Shown here one piece after another: positions 9,453 to 17,834 of a stretch of 64,000 nucleotides of DNA. This DNA comes from Caballeronia megalochromosomata. GTDB taxonomy: Bacteria; Pseudomonadota; Gammaproteobacteria; Burkholderiales; Burkholderiaceae. A model generated the notes under the pieces. It saw only the letters and a program-made list of their open reading frames with translations. It searched no databases and was not told the DNA's origin. Position 1 is the stretch's first letter, and every line of letters begins with the position of its first letter. The stretch covers positions 1 to 64,000 of the forward strand of contig LRBF01000122.1 of assembly GCA_001580565.1 (NCBI GenBank). The letters are read 5' to 3'. The translations under genes were made by a program, and so were the position numbers.

Positions 9453-10364
9453 CTAACGGGATTGCGGCGGCGACTGCGCGGCGAGCGCGCAGCATTCCAG
9501 CATGACGGTCGCGGCCAGGAACGCGGTGGCCTCGCCGACGTCCTGCGCGGGCGAGACCGTGTTCACGTCGAAGGAGACGAAATTCATGCCCGCCAACGCG
9601 CGCAACAGCGCGATCCCTTCCTTCGGATTCAGGCCGCCCCATTCCGGCGTGCAGACGCCCGGCGCGCACGACGGATCGAAGATGTCCATGTCGAAGCACA
9701 GATAAACGGGCCGCGCGCCGATGCGCTCGCGGATTCGCGCGATGCAGCCGTCCCGGTCTGCTTCGAGTTCGGAGAAGGGCACGACGTTGTAGCCGAGCGA
9801 GCGCCCGAATCCGAGCACGCCGTCCATGAAGGTCGTGCCGCGCGCGCCCACATGAAAGCTGGCGTGCGTATCGAGCAGGCCTTCCTCGGACGCGCGCGTG
9901 AACGTGGTGGCCGTGTTGAAACCGTCGAGATCGTAGGTGTCGGTGTGCGCGTCGATATGCAACACGACGAGATCCGGATGGCGCCGCTTCACCGCGCGCA
10001 GTTGCGGCAGCGTCACGGCGCCGTCGCCGCCCATCGTGACGGGCGTCATGCCCGCGGCGAGCAGTTCGTCCATCGCGCGCTCGATCAGCGGATAACTGCG
10101 CGCGATATCGCCGGGATGACAGTCGACGTTGCCGGCATCGACAAGACGCAGCGCCTCGACCGGATTCGCGACGCGCCCTTGCGGATCGACGAAGAACGGA
10201 CGCAGCAGCCGGGACTGGCGGCGGATCGCATCCGGACCTTCGCGCGAGCCGATGCGAAACGGATGCGTGCCGCAGTCGAACGGCACGCCGAGCACGCATG
10301 CGCGCGATGTGCCTGTGGCTGCGTCGGTTTTCATCGGCACGCCCATGAATGTGGCGGATGACAT
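9453..10364 (-). CDS. Ureohydrolase (arginase/agmatinase) family protein with altered active site
   Basis: The 303-residue protein has the arginase fold and most manganese ligands: DAHTD at 138-142 and FDMDIFDPS at 224-232. Two family-defining residues are changed. The GGDH motif reads GGDG (112-115), losing the first metal-binding His. The D-x-x-E-x-x-P motif that normally holds the guanidinium-binding Glu reads DVNTVSP, with Thr in the Glu position. Canonical members hydrolyse arginine, agmatine or guanidino acids to urea. Here a mononuclear metal site, another substrate or a non-catalytic role is plausible. It is the first gene of the minus-strand ABC operon and is divergent from the aminotransferase gene. 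Confidence 0.85.
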   Translation of the reverse strand: MSSATFMGVPMKTDAATGTSRACVLGVPFDCGTHPFRIGSREGPDAIRRQSRLLRPFFVDPQGRVANPVEALRLVDAGNVDCHPGDIARSYPLIERAMDELLAAGMTPVTMGGDGAVTLPQLRAVKRRHPDLVVLHIDAHTDTYDLDGFNTATTFTRASEEGLLDTHASFHVGARGTTFMDGVLGFGRSLGYNVVPFSELEADRDGCIARIRERIGARPVYLCFDMDIFDPSCAPGVCTPEWGGLNPKEGIALLRALAGMNFVSFDVNTVSPAQDVGEATAFLAATVMLECCALAAQSPPQSR

Positions 10365-10438
10365 CGATCGCTCCTTTCGGTCCGGTGATCGAGATCATCA
10401 TATTTCTGCATGTGTCATCACGCAAAGCGGGAAATAAT

Positions 10439-10453
10439 TATCGCTATGCGATA
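10439..10453. promoter_or_regulatory. Inverted repeat TATCGC-TAT-GCGATA in the divergent promoter region
   Basis: Perfect 6-bp arms are separated by 3 bases, 75 bp upstream of the ureohydrolase start (minus strand) and about 145 bp upstream of the aminotransferase start. It lies in the 234-bp divergent region 10365-10598 and is a candidate operator for the IclR or a GntR regulator of the locus. Confidence 0.4.
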
Positions 10454-10538
10454 GATGCCGGGAGCATAGGACTCGAAAACGGCTTTACACGCGCAAATCG
10501 ATCGAATAGCATCGAGGCAAGCATACGTGTATCCAGTC

Positions 10539-10550
10539 TTACAGTTGTAA
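10539..10550. promoter_or_regulatory. Inverted repeat TTACA-GT-TGTAA upstream of the aminotransferase
   Basis: Perfect 5-bp arms with a 2-base spacer lie 49 bp upstream of the aminotransferase ATG, placing them near the expected promoter. The TTNCA/TGTAA arms fit an FCD-type GntR operator, and such a regulator is the third gene of the operon it would control. Confidence 0.35.
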
Positions 10551-10598
10551 ATTGAGCCGGTCACGCACCGCGTGCGTCCAACGACAACGAGGAAGAAC

Positions 10599-11972
10599 AT
10601 GGAGTCGAACGAAGCCAGCGCGCTGTCCCAGCGCGACGCGCAGTTCCTTCTGCACCCGTTCACGAACGCCGTGAAAAACGCGCAGGAGGGCGGCAAGGTC
10701 GTGATGCGCGGTGAAGGCATCTATGTCATCGACGAACACGGGCAAAAGCACATCGAAGCGCTGTCGGGACTGTGGTGCGTCGCGGTGGGCTTCAGCGAGC
10801 AGCGCCTGATCGATGCAGCGACGCGGCAACTGTCCGTGCTGCCGTTCTATCACGCGTTCGTGCAGCGCTCGCATCAGCCGCTCATCGAGCTCGCCGAAAA
10901 GCTGATCGGCATGGCGCCCGTGCCGATGAGTAAGGTGTTCTTCACCAACTCGGGCTCCGAGGCGAACGACACCGCGATCAAGCTTCTCTGGTACTGGGCG
11001 AACGCGCTCGGCAAGCCGCAAAAGAAGAAGATCATCAGCCGTCAGCGCGCGTATCACGGCGTGACGATCGGCTCGGCGAGTCTCACCGGCATGCCGCACG
11101 TCCACGGCGGGTTCGATCTTCCGCTCGACGGCTTCCTGCATCTGACCGCGCCGCATTTCTACCGCGAAGGTAAGGTGGGCGAAACCGAGGATGCGTTCTC
11201 CACGCGTCTCGCCGACGAACTCGACACGCTGATCCAGCGCGAAGGCGCCGACACCATCGGGGCGATGTTCGCGGAGCCGCTCATGGGCGCAGGCGGCGTG
11301 ATCGCGCCGCCTTCGGGCTATTGGCAGAAGATGCAGGCCGTCTTGCGCAAGCATGACATTCCGCTGGTCGCGGACGAAGTCATCTGTGGATTCGGACGGC
11401 TGGGCCGCATGTTCGGCTCGGAGTACTACGGCATGACGCCCGACATCATGATTTTCTCGAAGCAGTTGTCGTCGGCCTATCTGCCGATCTCCGCGGTGAT
11501 GATCAACGAACGAATCTATCGCCCGGTCGCGGAGGAGAGCGAGCGCCGCATGACCTTCGGTCACGGCTTCACGGCGGGCGGACATCCGGTGGCGGCGGCG
11601 GTTGCGCTCGAGAATCTCGCGATCATCGAGGAACGCGGACTCGTCGAGCGGGCGCGTGTGCTCGGCGAGCGCATGCACGCGCGGCTCGCCGAACTGGCGG
11701 CGCATCCGCTCGTCGGCGAGGTGCGCGGCGCCGGGCTGATCGGCGCGATCGAACTGGTGGCGTCGAAAGAAGACAAGAGCCCGCTGGAGATGCCGGGCAA
11801 GCTCGGCGCGCTCGCGTCCGAAGCACTCGCGCGACGGCACGTCATCACGCGCAATATCGGCGATGCCATCGCGCTGTGTCCACCGCTCATCATCAGCGAG
11901 AGCGAACTGGACGATCTGATGCAGCGCGTGAGCGCGGCGATCGACGACGTCGCGCGGCAAGTGAAACCATGA
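10599..11972 (+). CDS. Class III PLP-dependent aminotransferase (omega-amino acid type)
   Basis: The 457-residue enzyme has the class III hallmarks: NSGSEANDTAIKL, the cofactor-binding DEVICGFGR, and Lys288 in FSKQLSSAY, which forms the Schiff base with PLP. Relatives transaminate beta-alanine, GABA, putrescine or other omega-amines, usually to pyruvate. The ATG at 10599 (MESNEAS) has GAGGAAG 5-11 bases upstream, so the frame's earlier ATG at 10572 is rejected. It is divergent from the ureohydrolase-family gene; omega-aminotransferases often follow ureohydrolases in guanidino-acid breakdown. The stop overlaps or abuts the next gene. Confidence 0.93.
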   Translation: MESNEASALSQRDAQFLLHPFTNAVKNAQEGGKVVMRGEGIYVIDEHGQKHIEALSGLWCVAVGFSEQRLIDAATRQLSVLPFYHAFVQRSHQPLIELAEKLIGMAPVPMSKVFFTNSGSEANDTAIKLLWYWANALGKPQKKKIISRQRAYHGVTIGSASLTGMPHVHGGFDLPLDGFLHLTAPHFYREGKVGETEDAFSTRLADELDTLIQREGADTIGAMFAEPLMGAGGVIAPPSGYWQKMQAVLRKHDIPLVADEVICGFGRLGRMFGSEYYGMTPDIMIFSKQLSSAYLPISAVMINERIYRPVAEESERRMTFGHGFTAGGHPVAAAVALENLAIIEERGLVERARVLGERMHARLAELAAHPLVGEVRGAGLIGAIELVASKEDKSPLEMPGKLGALASEALARRHVITRNIGDAIALCPPLIISESELDDLMQRVSAAIDDVARQVKP

Positions 11973-11983
11973 CAGGAAACGGC

Positions 11984-12490
11984 ATGCGCATTGAAACCCG
12001 CCTGCGGGAAATGGGCGTCGAACTGCCGCTGAAGGAAGTCGGGCCGTCATACTACGGCACGAAGTACGGCAAGATGAACCCCTACTATGAATACGGCCAG
12101 TTGCTGCTGCTTTCCGGGCAGACGGCCGGCATCGACGCGCAAGGCAATGCGCGCTTCCCCGGCCGCGTAGGCCGTTCAATTTCGGTGGACGATGCCCGCC
12201 AGGCCGCGCGTCAGACCGGTATCCACTGCGTCGCGGCGATCAAGAACGCGGTCGCCGATCTGGATCGGGTCGTCGGCTTCGCGCGCGTGCTGAACTTCGT
12301 CGCCTGCGATCCGGATTTCACCGAGCCGCATCTCGTCGCCAGCGCAATGACGGATTTTCTCGTCGATGTGTTCGGCGAAGAGATCGCCGTTGCGCCGCGC
12401 GCGACCATCGGCGTGACGTCGCTCGCCGACGACTATTGCTTCGAGACCTGGGTCACCGTCGAGGTGGCGCCGGCTCCAGGGAGACCATGA
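11984..12490 (+). CDS. Rid (YjgF/YER057c/UK114) family protein
   Basis: This is a 168-residue Rid-superfamily protein (MRIETRLREMGVELP; GQLLLLSGQTAGID; DFTEPHLVASAMTDFL). RidA-type proteins hydrolyse reactive imines or enamines released by PLP enzymes, which fits its place directly after an aminotransferase. The ATG at 11984 is chosen because CAGGAAAC stands 8 bases before it. An upstream ATG at 11969 overlaps the aminotransferase stop as ATGA and would add five residues. It is longer than typical RidA (about 128 residues), as in the YjgF-like subgroup often found in catabolic operons. Confidence 0.9.
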   Translation: MRIETRLREMGVELPLKEVGPSYYGTKYGKMNPYYEYGQLLLLSGQTAGIDAQGNARFPGRVGRSISVDDARQAARQTGIHCVAAIKNAVADLDRVVGFARVLNFVACDPDFTEPHLVASAMTDFLVDVFGEEIAVAPRATIGVTSLADDYCFETWVTVEVAPAPGRP

Positions 12491-13149
12491 TGTCTGACCT
12501 GCTCGTACCGAAGGGCATCTCGCTCTCGGCCGAAGACGAAGCGTACCGCTTCATCGAAAGTGCCATCCGTGCGGGGCGTTATCGCGCGGGCGAGCGGCTC
12601 GTCGCCGAGGAGATCGCCGCCGAGATCGGCACGAGCCGCATGCCGGTGCGCGAAGCGTTTCGCCGGCTGTCGGCGGAAGGGCTGTTGCGCATCCGGCCGA
12701 ATCGCGGCGTCATCGTGCGCGGGCTCGATGCCGATGAAATGCGCGAAGTGTTCGAGATTCGCGCTGTGCTCGAAGGGCTGGCGGCGCGCATGGCGGTGCC
12801 GAGGATCGATCGTCACAGCATCGCCAATCTCGAACAGTTGCTCGACCGCATGGAGAACGCCAACGCGGACCACGCGCTCTGGGTCACGTATCACCGCGAT
12901 TTTCACGAGTATCTGACGGGTCTCGCCGGCATGCCGCGCCTGATGCGCCAGTTGTCAGGACTGCATTCTTCGATCGAACCGTATATGCGCATCTGGCTCG
13001 AACACGCCGATAAACCGATGACTTCGCGCGAAGATCACGGCGGTCTCATCGAGGTGCTGCAAGGTGGCGACCCGAAACGCGCCGAAGACGCCGTGCGCGA
13101 GCACGTGCGCGCGACCATTCCGGCGCTCGTCGAATTCGTGACTGTGTAA
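12487..13149 (+). CDS. GntR-family regulator with FCD domain
   Basis: The 220-residue protein has an N-terminal winged helix (RLVAEEIAAEIGTSRMPVREAFRRL) and a C-terminal all-helical FCD ligand domain. Metal or effector-binding residues are suggested by FHEYL and the final REHVRATI. The start overlaps the stop of the Rid gene, so it is translated with the operon. It is very similar along its whole length to the GntR protein at 22690-23340: the SAEDEAYR, GTSRMPVREAFRRL and IEPYMRIWLEH stretches are identical or nearly so. The two probably sense related compounds and may share operators. Confidence 0.93.
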   Translation: MMSDLLVPKGISLSAEDEAYRFIESAIRAGRYRAGERLVAEEIAAEIGTSRMPVREAFRRLSAEGLLRIRPNRGVIVRGLDADEMREVFEIRAVLEGLAARMAVPRIDRHSIANLEQLLDRMENANADHALWVTYHRDFHEYLTGLAGMPRLMRQLSGLHSSIEPYMRIWLEHADKPMTSREDHGGLIEVLQGGDPKRAEDAVREHVRATIPALVEFVTV

Positions 13150-13176
13150 TCGCATGGATGCCAGAGGATCGACGAG

Positions 13177-14772
13177 ATGAGAAATTTCGAAGCGCCAGGA
13201 CGTTCCCTCGTGATGGCGAAAGACGGCATGGCGGCGACCTCGCACCCGGCGTCGTCGTATGCGGCCATCCGCATTCTCGAAGCGGGCGGCAACGCGATGG
13301 ACGCGGCGGTGGCGGCGTGCGCGGTGCAGTGCGTGGTCGAGCCGGGATCGACGGGAATCGGCGGCGACTGCTTCGCGCTGTATTCGAAGCGCGGCACGGA
13401 CGACATCATCGCGTTCAACGGTTCCGGATGGGCGCCGCAGGCGGCGAGCGTGGAAGCGTTGCGCGCGCTCGGCGTGGCCGAGATCGCGCGTCAGTCGCCG
13501 CATGCGGTGACGGTGCCGGGCGCGGTCGATGCGTGGGCGACGCTCGTCGCGGATCACGGCTCGATGCCGCTCGGAAGGCTTCTGGCTTCGGCCATCGCAC
13601 TCGCGCGGGATGGCTACGCGGTCGCGCCGCGCGCGGCGTCGGACTGGGCGAAACAGCGCGACGTGCTCGCAACCGATGCGGTGAGCCGCGCGCGCATGCT
13701 GACGGACGGCCAACCGCCCAGCGCCGGCGCCCTGCACAGGCAGCCGGAGCTGGCGCGGGCGCTCGAGATCATCGGCGAGCGAGGGCGCGATGCGTTCTAT
13801 CGCGGACCGGTCGCGCGCGATATCGTCGAATGTCTGCGGGGTCACGGCGGCCTGCATACGCTGGACGATTTCGCGCGTTATCGCGGCGAATACGTGCAGC
13901 CGATCAAGGCGAGCTTTCGCGGACATGAGATCCACGAGTGTCCGCCGAACGGGCAGGGCGTCATCGCGCTCCTGATCCTGAAGATTCTCGAAGGCTACGC
14001 GGCCGACGGCGATCCGTTGAGCGCGCAACGTCTGCATCGCGAGATCGAGGCGACGCGTCTCGCGTATTCGATTCGCGATGCCTCGCTCTGCGATCCGCGC
14101 GCGGGCGGCGGGATGAATGTCGATGAACTGCTGTCGGACGCGCACGCCGCCGCGCTGCGCGCGAAGATCGACGCGACCGAAGCGCGCCACGCGATGGCGT
14201 CATCGCCCGTGGCAGAGCACAAGGACACGGTGTACATCTGCGTCGTCGACAAGGATCGCAATTGCGCGAGTTTCATCAACTCGCTGTTTCATCCGTTCGG
14301 CTCGGGCATCATGTCGCCGGAATTCGGCGTGATGCTGCACAACCGCGGCCAAAGCTTTTCGATGCAGCCGGGGCATCCGAACGCCATCGCGCCGCACATG
14401 CGCCCGATGCACACGATCATTCCCGGCATGATCACGCGCGACGGCAAGGTGCAAACCGTGTTCGGCGTGATGGGCGGACACTATCAGGCAATGGGCCACG
14501 CGCACTTCGTCTCGAAGGTGCTCGACTACGGTCTCGACATGCAGACGGCGCTCGACTTGCCGCGCGTGTTTCCGGTGCCGGGAACGGCGCACGTCGAAGC
14601 CGAAGGCACCTTGCCCGACGAGATCAGACGTGCATTGACGGAACGCGGATTCGAGCTCGTGCCACCGAGCTGGGCGATCGGCGGCGGTCAGGCGATTTCC
14701 ATCGACTGGGAGCGCGGCACGCTAACCGGCGCGTCGGATCATCGGAAAGACGGTTGCGCGCTTGGTCTTTGA
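13177..14772 (+). CDS. Gamma-glutamyltransferase/gamma-glutamyl hydrolase family enzyme (leaderless)
   Basis: This 531-residue Ntn-hydrolase precursor has the self-cleavage site HKD/T351 (DTVYICVVD), where the new N-terminal Thr becomes the nucleophile. GGNAMDAAVAA near residue 37 and GSGIMSPEFGVMLHNRG after the Thr are typical of the family. The enzyme cleaves gamma-glutamyl or related amide bonds. It has no signal peptide, unlike periplasmic GGT, so it should act in the cytoplasm on an imported compound. It follows the GntR gene by 27 bp. Such leaderless GGT-like enzymes often occur in catabolic clusters, and the true substrate may not be a gamma-glutamyl compound. Confidence 0.92.
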   Translation: MRNFEAPGRSLVMAKDGMAATSHPASSYAAIRILEAGGNAMDAAVAACAVQCVVEPGSTGIGGDCFALYSKRGTDDIIAFNGSGWAPQAASVEALRALGVAEIARQSPHAVTVPGAVDAWATLVADHGSMPLGRLLASAIALARDGYAVAPRAASDWAKQRDVLATDAVSRARMLTDGQPPSAGALHRQPELARALEIIGERGRDAFYRGPVARDIVECLRGHGGLHTLDDFARYRGEYVQPIKASFRGHEIHECPPNGQGVIALLILKILEGYAADGDPLSAQRLHREIEATRLAYSIRDASLCDPRAGGGMNVDELLSDAHAAALRAKIDATEARHAMASSPVAEHKDTVYICVVDKDRNCASFINSLFHPFGSGIMSPEFGVMLHNRGQSFSMQPGHPNAIAPHMRPMHTIIPGMITRDGKVQTVFGVMGGHYQAMGHAHFVSKVLDYGLDMQTALDLPRVFPVPGTAHVEAEGTLPDEIRRALTERGFELVPPSWAIGGGQAISIDWERGTLTGASDHRKDGCALGL

Positions 14773-14791
14773 GCGTGCGCCATGTGGTGCG

Positions 14792-15661
14792 CTACGTCGC
14801 GCGTTCGAAGCCGTAGACCTCGGCCGCGTTGTCGACCATGATGCGCGCCGCGGTTCGCGCGTCGCCGCACCAGTGCATGAACAGGTCGATGAGATGACCG
14901 TCGTCGGGCGGCGCGGCGGGCTTGGTCGGATGCGGCCAGTTGGTCGCGAAGAGGCATCGCTCGGGCGCGGCATCGATCAGCTTTCTTGCCAGCACCGCGA
15001 CGTCCGCGTAATCCGGCGCGCCTTCGAGCGAGGTCTCGTACACGCCCGATGTCTTGACCCACGTGTTGCCGCGATCGACGAGTTCGAGCAGCGTGCGAAA
15101 GCCCGCGTGGGTCGTCTCGACCGGCGCGAGGAACTTGCCGTTGTGATCGATGACGAGCCGGCACGGCAGCGCGCGGAGCACCGCCGCGTGATCGGCGAGC
15201 GAACGGCCATCGGTCTGCAACTGGACGTGCCAGCCGAACCCGGCGACGCGCGCGGCGAGTTCGGGCAGGCAGTCCCACGGCAACGCGCCGCCGGACAGCA
15301 TGAAGAAGCGCACGCCGCGCACGCCGAGCGCCGTGAGTCTTTCGAGTTCCGCATCCGGTACGTCCGGCGGGACCACGGCCACGCCGCGTCCGTTCTCGCC
15401 GAGCGCGGCCATGGCGGCGAGCGTCGGCGAATTGTCGAAGCCGTATACCGACGGCTGAACCACGACCGCGCGCGCGAGTCCCAACTGCTTTTGCACACGC
15501 AAATAATTGTCGATGCTGCCGTGCGGCACGGGCGGAAACGCAGCGGCCGCGTCCGTCGGACGCTCGGACGGCGCGAGATACGCGTGCATGTGGCAATCGG
15601 TGGCGCCGGCGGGCGGGCGGGTTGCGGGCGCGCTCGGATGGCGGATATCGCGCATTGTCAT
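14792..15661 (-). CDS. Amidohydrolase 2 family protein (LigI/COG3618-like)
   Basis: The 289-residue TIM-barrel hydrolase starts with the HxH motif (TDCHMHAYL). It has further conserved LVIDHNGK and ends with NAAEVYGFE. Relatives hydrolyse lactones such as 2-pyrone-4,6-dicarboxylate. In the motif that usually reads GTDWPH, this protein has ATNWPHP, with Asn for the Asp that acts as general base in LigI. Asn also occurs in some relatives, so this does not prove inactivity. The gene overlaps the upstream dehydrogenase by 4 bp, and is the last of the minus-strand operon, converging on the gamma-glutamyltransferase gene. Confidence 0.88.
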   Translation of the reverse strand: MTMRDIRHPSAPATRPPAGATDCHMHAYLAPSERPTDAAAAFPPVPHGSIDNYLRVQKQLGLARAVVVQPSVYGFDNSPTLAAMAALGENGRGVAVVPPDVPDAELERLTALGVRGVRFFMLSGGALPWDCLPELAARVAGFGWHVQLQTDGRSLADHAAVLRALPCRLVIDHNGKFLAPVETTHAGFRTLLELVDRGNTWVKTSGVYETSLEGAPDYADVAVLARKLIDAAPERCLFATNWPHPTKPAAPPDDGHLIDLFMHWCGDARTAARIMVDNAAEVYGFERAT

Positions 15662-16662
15662 GCGTCGCTGCGCGCGAATCGCGCCGTACGATGCGCATCG
15701 CGCGAATTCACCGCCAGCGCCACAGGCCGGCCCGCGAGCAGATCGCGCACCTGACGCACCGTTTCGACCGCCTGATAGTCCGACGCCTCCGGCGTGAGCC
15801 CGGCCACATGCGGCGTGGCAACGACGTTCGGCAGACGCGCGATGGCGGGATTCGGCTGCTCGTCCTTGCCGCGTCCGACATCGAGCCCCGCGCCTGCGAT
15901 GCGCCCGGACCTGAGCGCGGCTTCGAGCGCCGCTTCGTCGACCAGCACGCCGCGCGAAACGTTGATGAAGAACGCGTCGCGGCGCATCTGCGCGAAAGCG
16001 CGCTCGTCGAACAGGTTGGTGGTCTCCGGCGTCGCATAGGCCGCGCAGACGACGAAATGCGCTTCGCTCAGCAGTTCGGGCAGGCCCGTCTGAGTGACCG
16101 CGCCATGATGAATCTCGACATACGGATCGTTGACGAGCACGCGCATGCCGAACGCGATCGCCAGATCGACGATGCGCCGCCCGATCGCGCCATAGCCCAC
16201 CACGCCGATGGTGCTGCCGTAAAGCTGCCGGCCGAGCACCATCGGATGATCGACGAGGCCGTCCTTATAGCTTGCCGCGCTCTCGCTGACCTTGCGCGCG
16301 AGATCGATCATCAGGCCGAGCGCGAGTTCCGACACGGCTTCCGCATAACCCGCGCTGCAACGCACGACGAGAATGCCATTGCGCGAAGCCGCCGCGACAT
16401 CGATATTGCGGATATCGACTGCGCAGCGCAGATACGCGGCGAGCTTCGGCAGACGGTCGAAGACCTCCGCCGTGCCGGGCGCGAGTCGATCGGAAATGAC
16501 GATGTCGCAGTCCTGCGCGGCCTCGACGAGCGCATCGCCGCGCAGGGGTTCGTCGGTGCCGTTCATCTTCACGTCGACGAATTCGCGCAAGCGCTCGACG
16601 GCGCGCGCGCTGTAGAAGTTGTCGAGCAGATCCCTGTTATGGGTGATGAGCACGCGTGTCAC
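15658..16662 (-). CDS. D-2-hydroxyacid dehydrogenase family protein
   Basis: This 334-residue NAD-dependent enzyme has the nucleotide-binding motif VVGYGAIGRRI near residue 155 and the catalytic Arg in NVSRGVLVDE. A Glu is present in the KDEQPN stretch and a His in ATPHVAGLT. The GTG at 16662 is chosen because it overlaps the stop of the upstream Rieske gene as GTGA. The enzyme would interconvert a 2-oxo acid and a D-2-hydroxy acid. Its coupling to the Rieske oxygenase suggests it acts on an oxidised intermediate of the same pathway. Confidence 0.9.
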   Translation of the reverse strand: MTRVLITHNRDLLDNFYSARAVERLREFVDVKMNGTDEPLRGDALVEAAQDCDIVISDRLAPGTAEVFDRLPKLAAYLRCAVDIRNIDVAAASRNGILVVRCSAGYAEAVSELALGLMIDLARKVSESAASYKDGLVDHPMVLGRQLYGSTIGVVGYGAIGRRIVDLAIAFGMRVLVNDPYVEIHHGAVTQTGLPELLSEAHFVVCAAYATPETTNLFDERAFAQMRRDAFFINVSRGVLVDEAALEAALRSGRIAGAGLDVGRGKDEQPNPAIARLPNVVATPHVAGLTPEASDYQAVETVRQVRDLLAGRPVALAVNSRDAHRTARFARSDA

Positions 16663-17810
16663 GCCGAACCTCCAGCCAGGTGTGCGGGCAGCCGCGCGGC
16701 GACCCAGCTGTTCATCGTGTGCACCACGTCGTCGCGCGACGACAGCACGCCCGGCTTGTACAGCACGGAACTCACGCCGCGCTGCTGTCGTTCGAGAATG
16801 GCGACGTCCTCGCGCGCGACGGCTTCCCAGCGTTCGAAGTACGGACGCGCGCGCTCGTCGAAGTCCGGCATTTCCGTGTAGGCGCGCGGAAAGCAGCCGC
16901 CCACGCTCAGCACCGAACGGTCCGCGGCGACGGGATGGACCGCGAGCCACCACATGCAGTCCTGCGCGAACACGAGCTGCGTGAGCGGCTCGATCAGCGT
17001 GAAGAACGTGCCTTTGCGCGCGATGTCGCTCAAACCGTCGATTTGCGGGAAGGGCGGCGGGGCGCTCTTGTCGAGCACGGCGGTCGAGACGTCGGATTGC
17101 ACCTGGATCGCGTGCCAGTTCGAGCCGCCGGGAAACGTGAGACTGATCTGCGCGCCGACCGTGCGCGCATGCACGAGGCCCGTGTGATACGTCTCCATCG
17201 CGTTTTCGAGCAGCATCTTCCAGTTGCACGCGGCGGGAAGATCGACACGAAACACGCAGCGCATCTCCTCCACGCGATGCGATGCGAACAGCTCGGGATA
17301 CGTGCCGAGATGCGTCTCGAGATCGTCGGCGGCGTCGTCGAAGTTGAGAAAGAGGTTGCCTTTCCAGTCGCGCATGCGCACCGGAATCAGGCTTTCGGCG
17401 GCTGGATCGAAACCCGGCACGTCCTGCGTGCCCGGCGCGCGCAGCAAGGTGCCGTCGAGCCTGTACGACCACGCATGATACGGACACACGATACTGCGCT
17501 TCGCGCCGCAGCCTTCGAGCAGTTGCGCCCCGCGATGACGGCAGGTATTCGCGAACGCGTGCAGTTCGCCGTTCTCGTCGCGCGTGAGCACGACGGGACC
17601 GCCCGCGGTGTCGATCGCACGATAGCTACCCGGTTTGCCCAGTTCATCCGCGCGCCCGACGAAGAACCAGTGCCTGAGAAAAATATGCTCGCGCTCGGCC
17701 TCGAACACTTCGCGCGAGGTATAGAAGCTGCCTGGCATGCTGCGCGCCTGGCCCAGCGATTTGCCCGACCAGATGAACGGCGCCGGGCGTTGCGTGATGT
17801 CGGAATGCAT
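16659..17810 (-). CDS. Rieske non-heme iron oxygenase, alpha subunit
   Basis: The 383-residue protein has a Rieske cluster (C90-x-H92, C109-x2-H112; CRHRG and CPYHAW) and a mononuclear iron site (N203, E206, H209, H214 in NAMETYHTGLVH). A Glu at 206 stands where ring-hydroxylating dioxygenases have a bridging Asp. Glu is known at that place in quaternary-amine oxygenases such as CntA. That suggests an amine or N-methyl substrate rather than an arene, but this is inference. No ferredoxin or reductase gene is seen anywhere in the window, so electrons must come from elsewhere. It is 24 bp downstream of the Liv binding-protein gene. Confidence 0.92.
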   Translation of the reverse strand: MHSDITQRPAPFIWSGKSLGQARSMPGSFYTSREVFEAEREHIFLRHWFFVGRADELGKPGSYRAIDTAGGPVVLTRDENGELHAFANTCRHRGAQLLEGCGAKRSIVCPYHAWSYRLDGTLLRAPGTQDVPGFDPAAESLIPVRMRDWKGNLFLNFDDAADDLETHLGTYPELFASHRVEEMRCVFRVDLPAACNWKMLLENAMETYHTGLVHARTVGAQISLTFPGGSNWHAIQVQSDVSTAVLDKSAPPPFPQIDGLSDIARKGTFFTLIEPLTQLVFAQDCMWWLAVHPVAADRSVLSVGGCFPRAYTEMPDFDERARPYFERWEAVAREDVAILERQQRGVSSVLYKPGVLSSRDDVVHTMNSWVAARLPAHLAGGSA

Positions 17811-17834
17811 GGTGTCGTCCTTCGTGCGCGCGAT

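Noticed and set aside
8617..10425. A long frame that would fuse the binding protein to an upstream 330-residue extension
   Set aside because: The extension is the off-frame of the ureohydrolase gene. The binding protein starts at 9408 with a normal signal peptide.
15622..16881. Plus-strand frame of 419 codons
   Set aside because: Antisense to the D-2-hydroxyacid dehydrogenase; low-complexity Arg/His composition.
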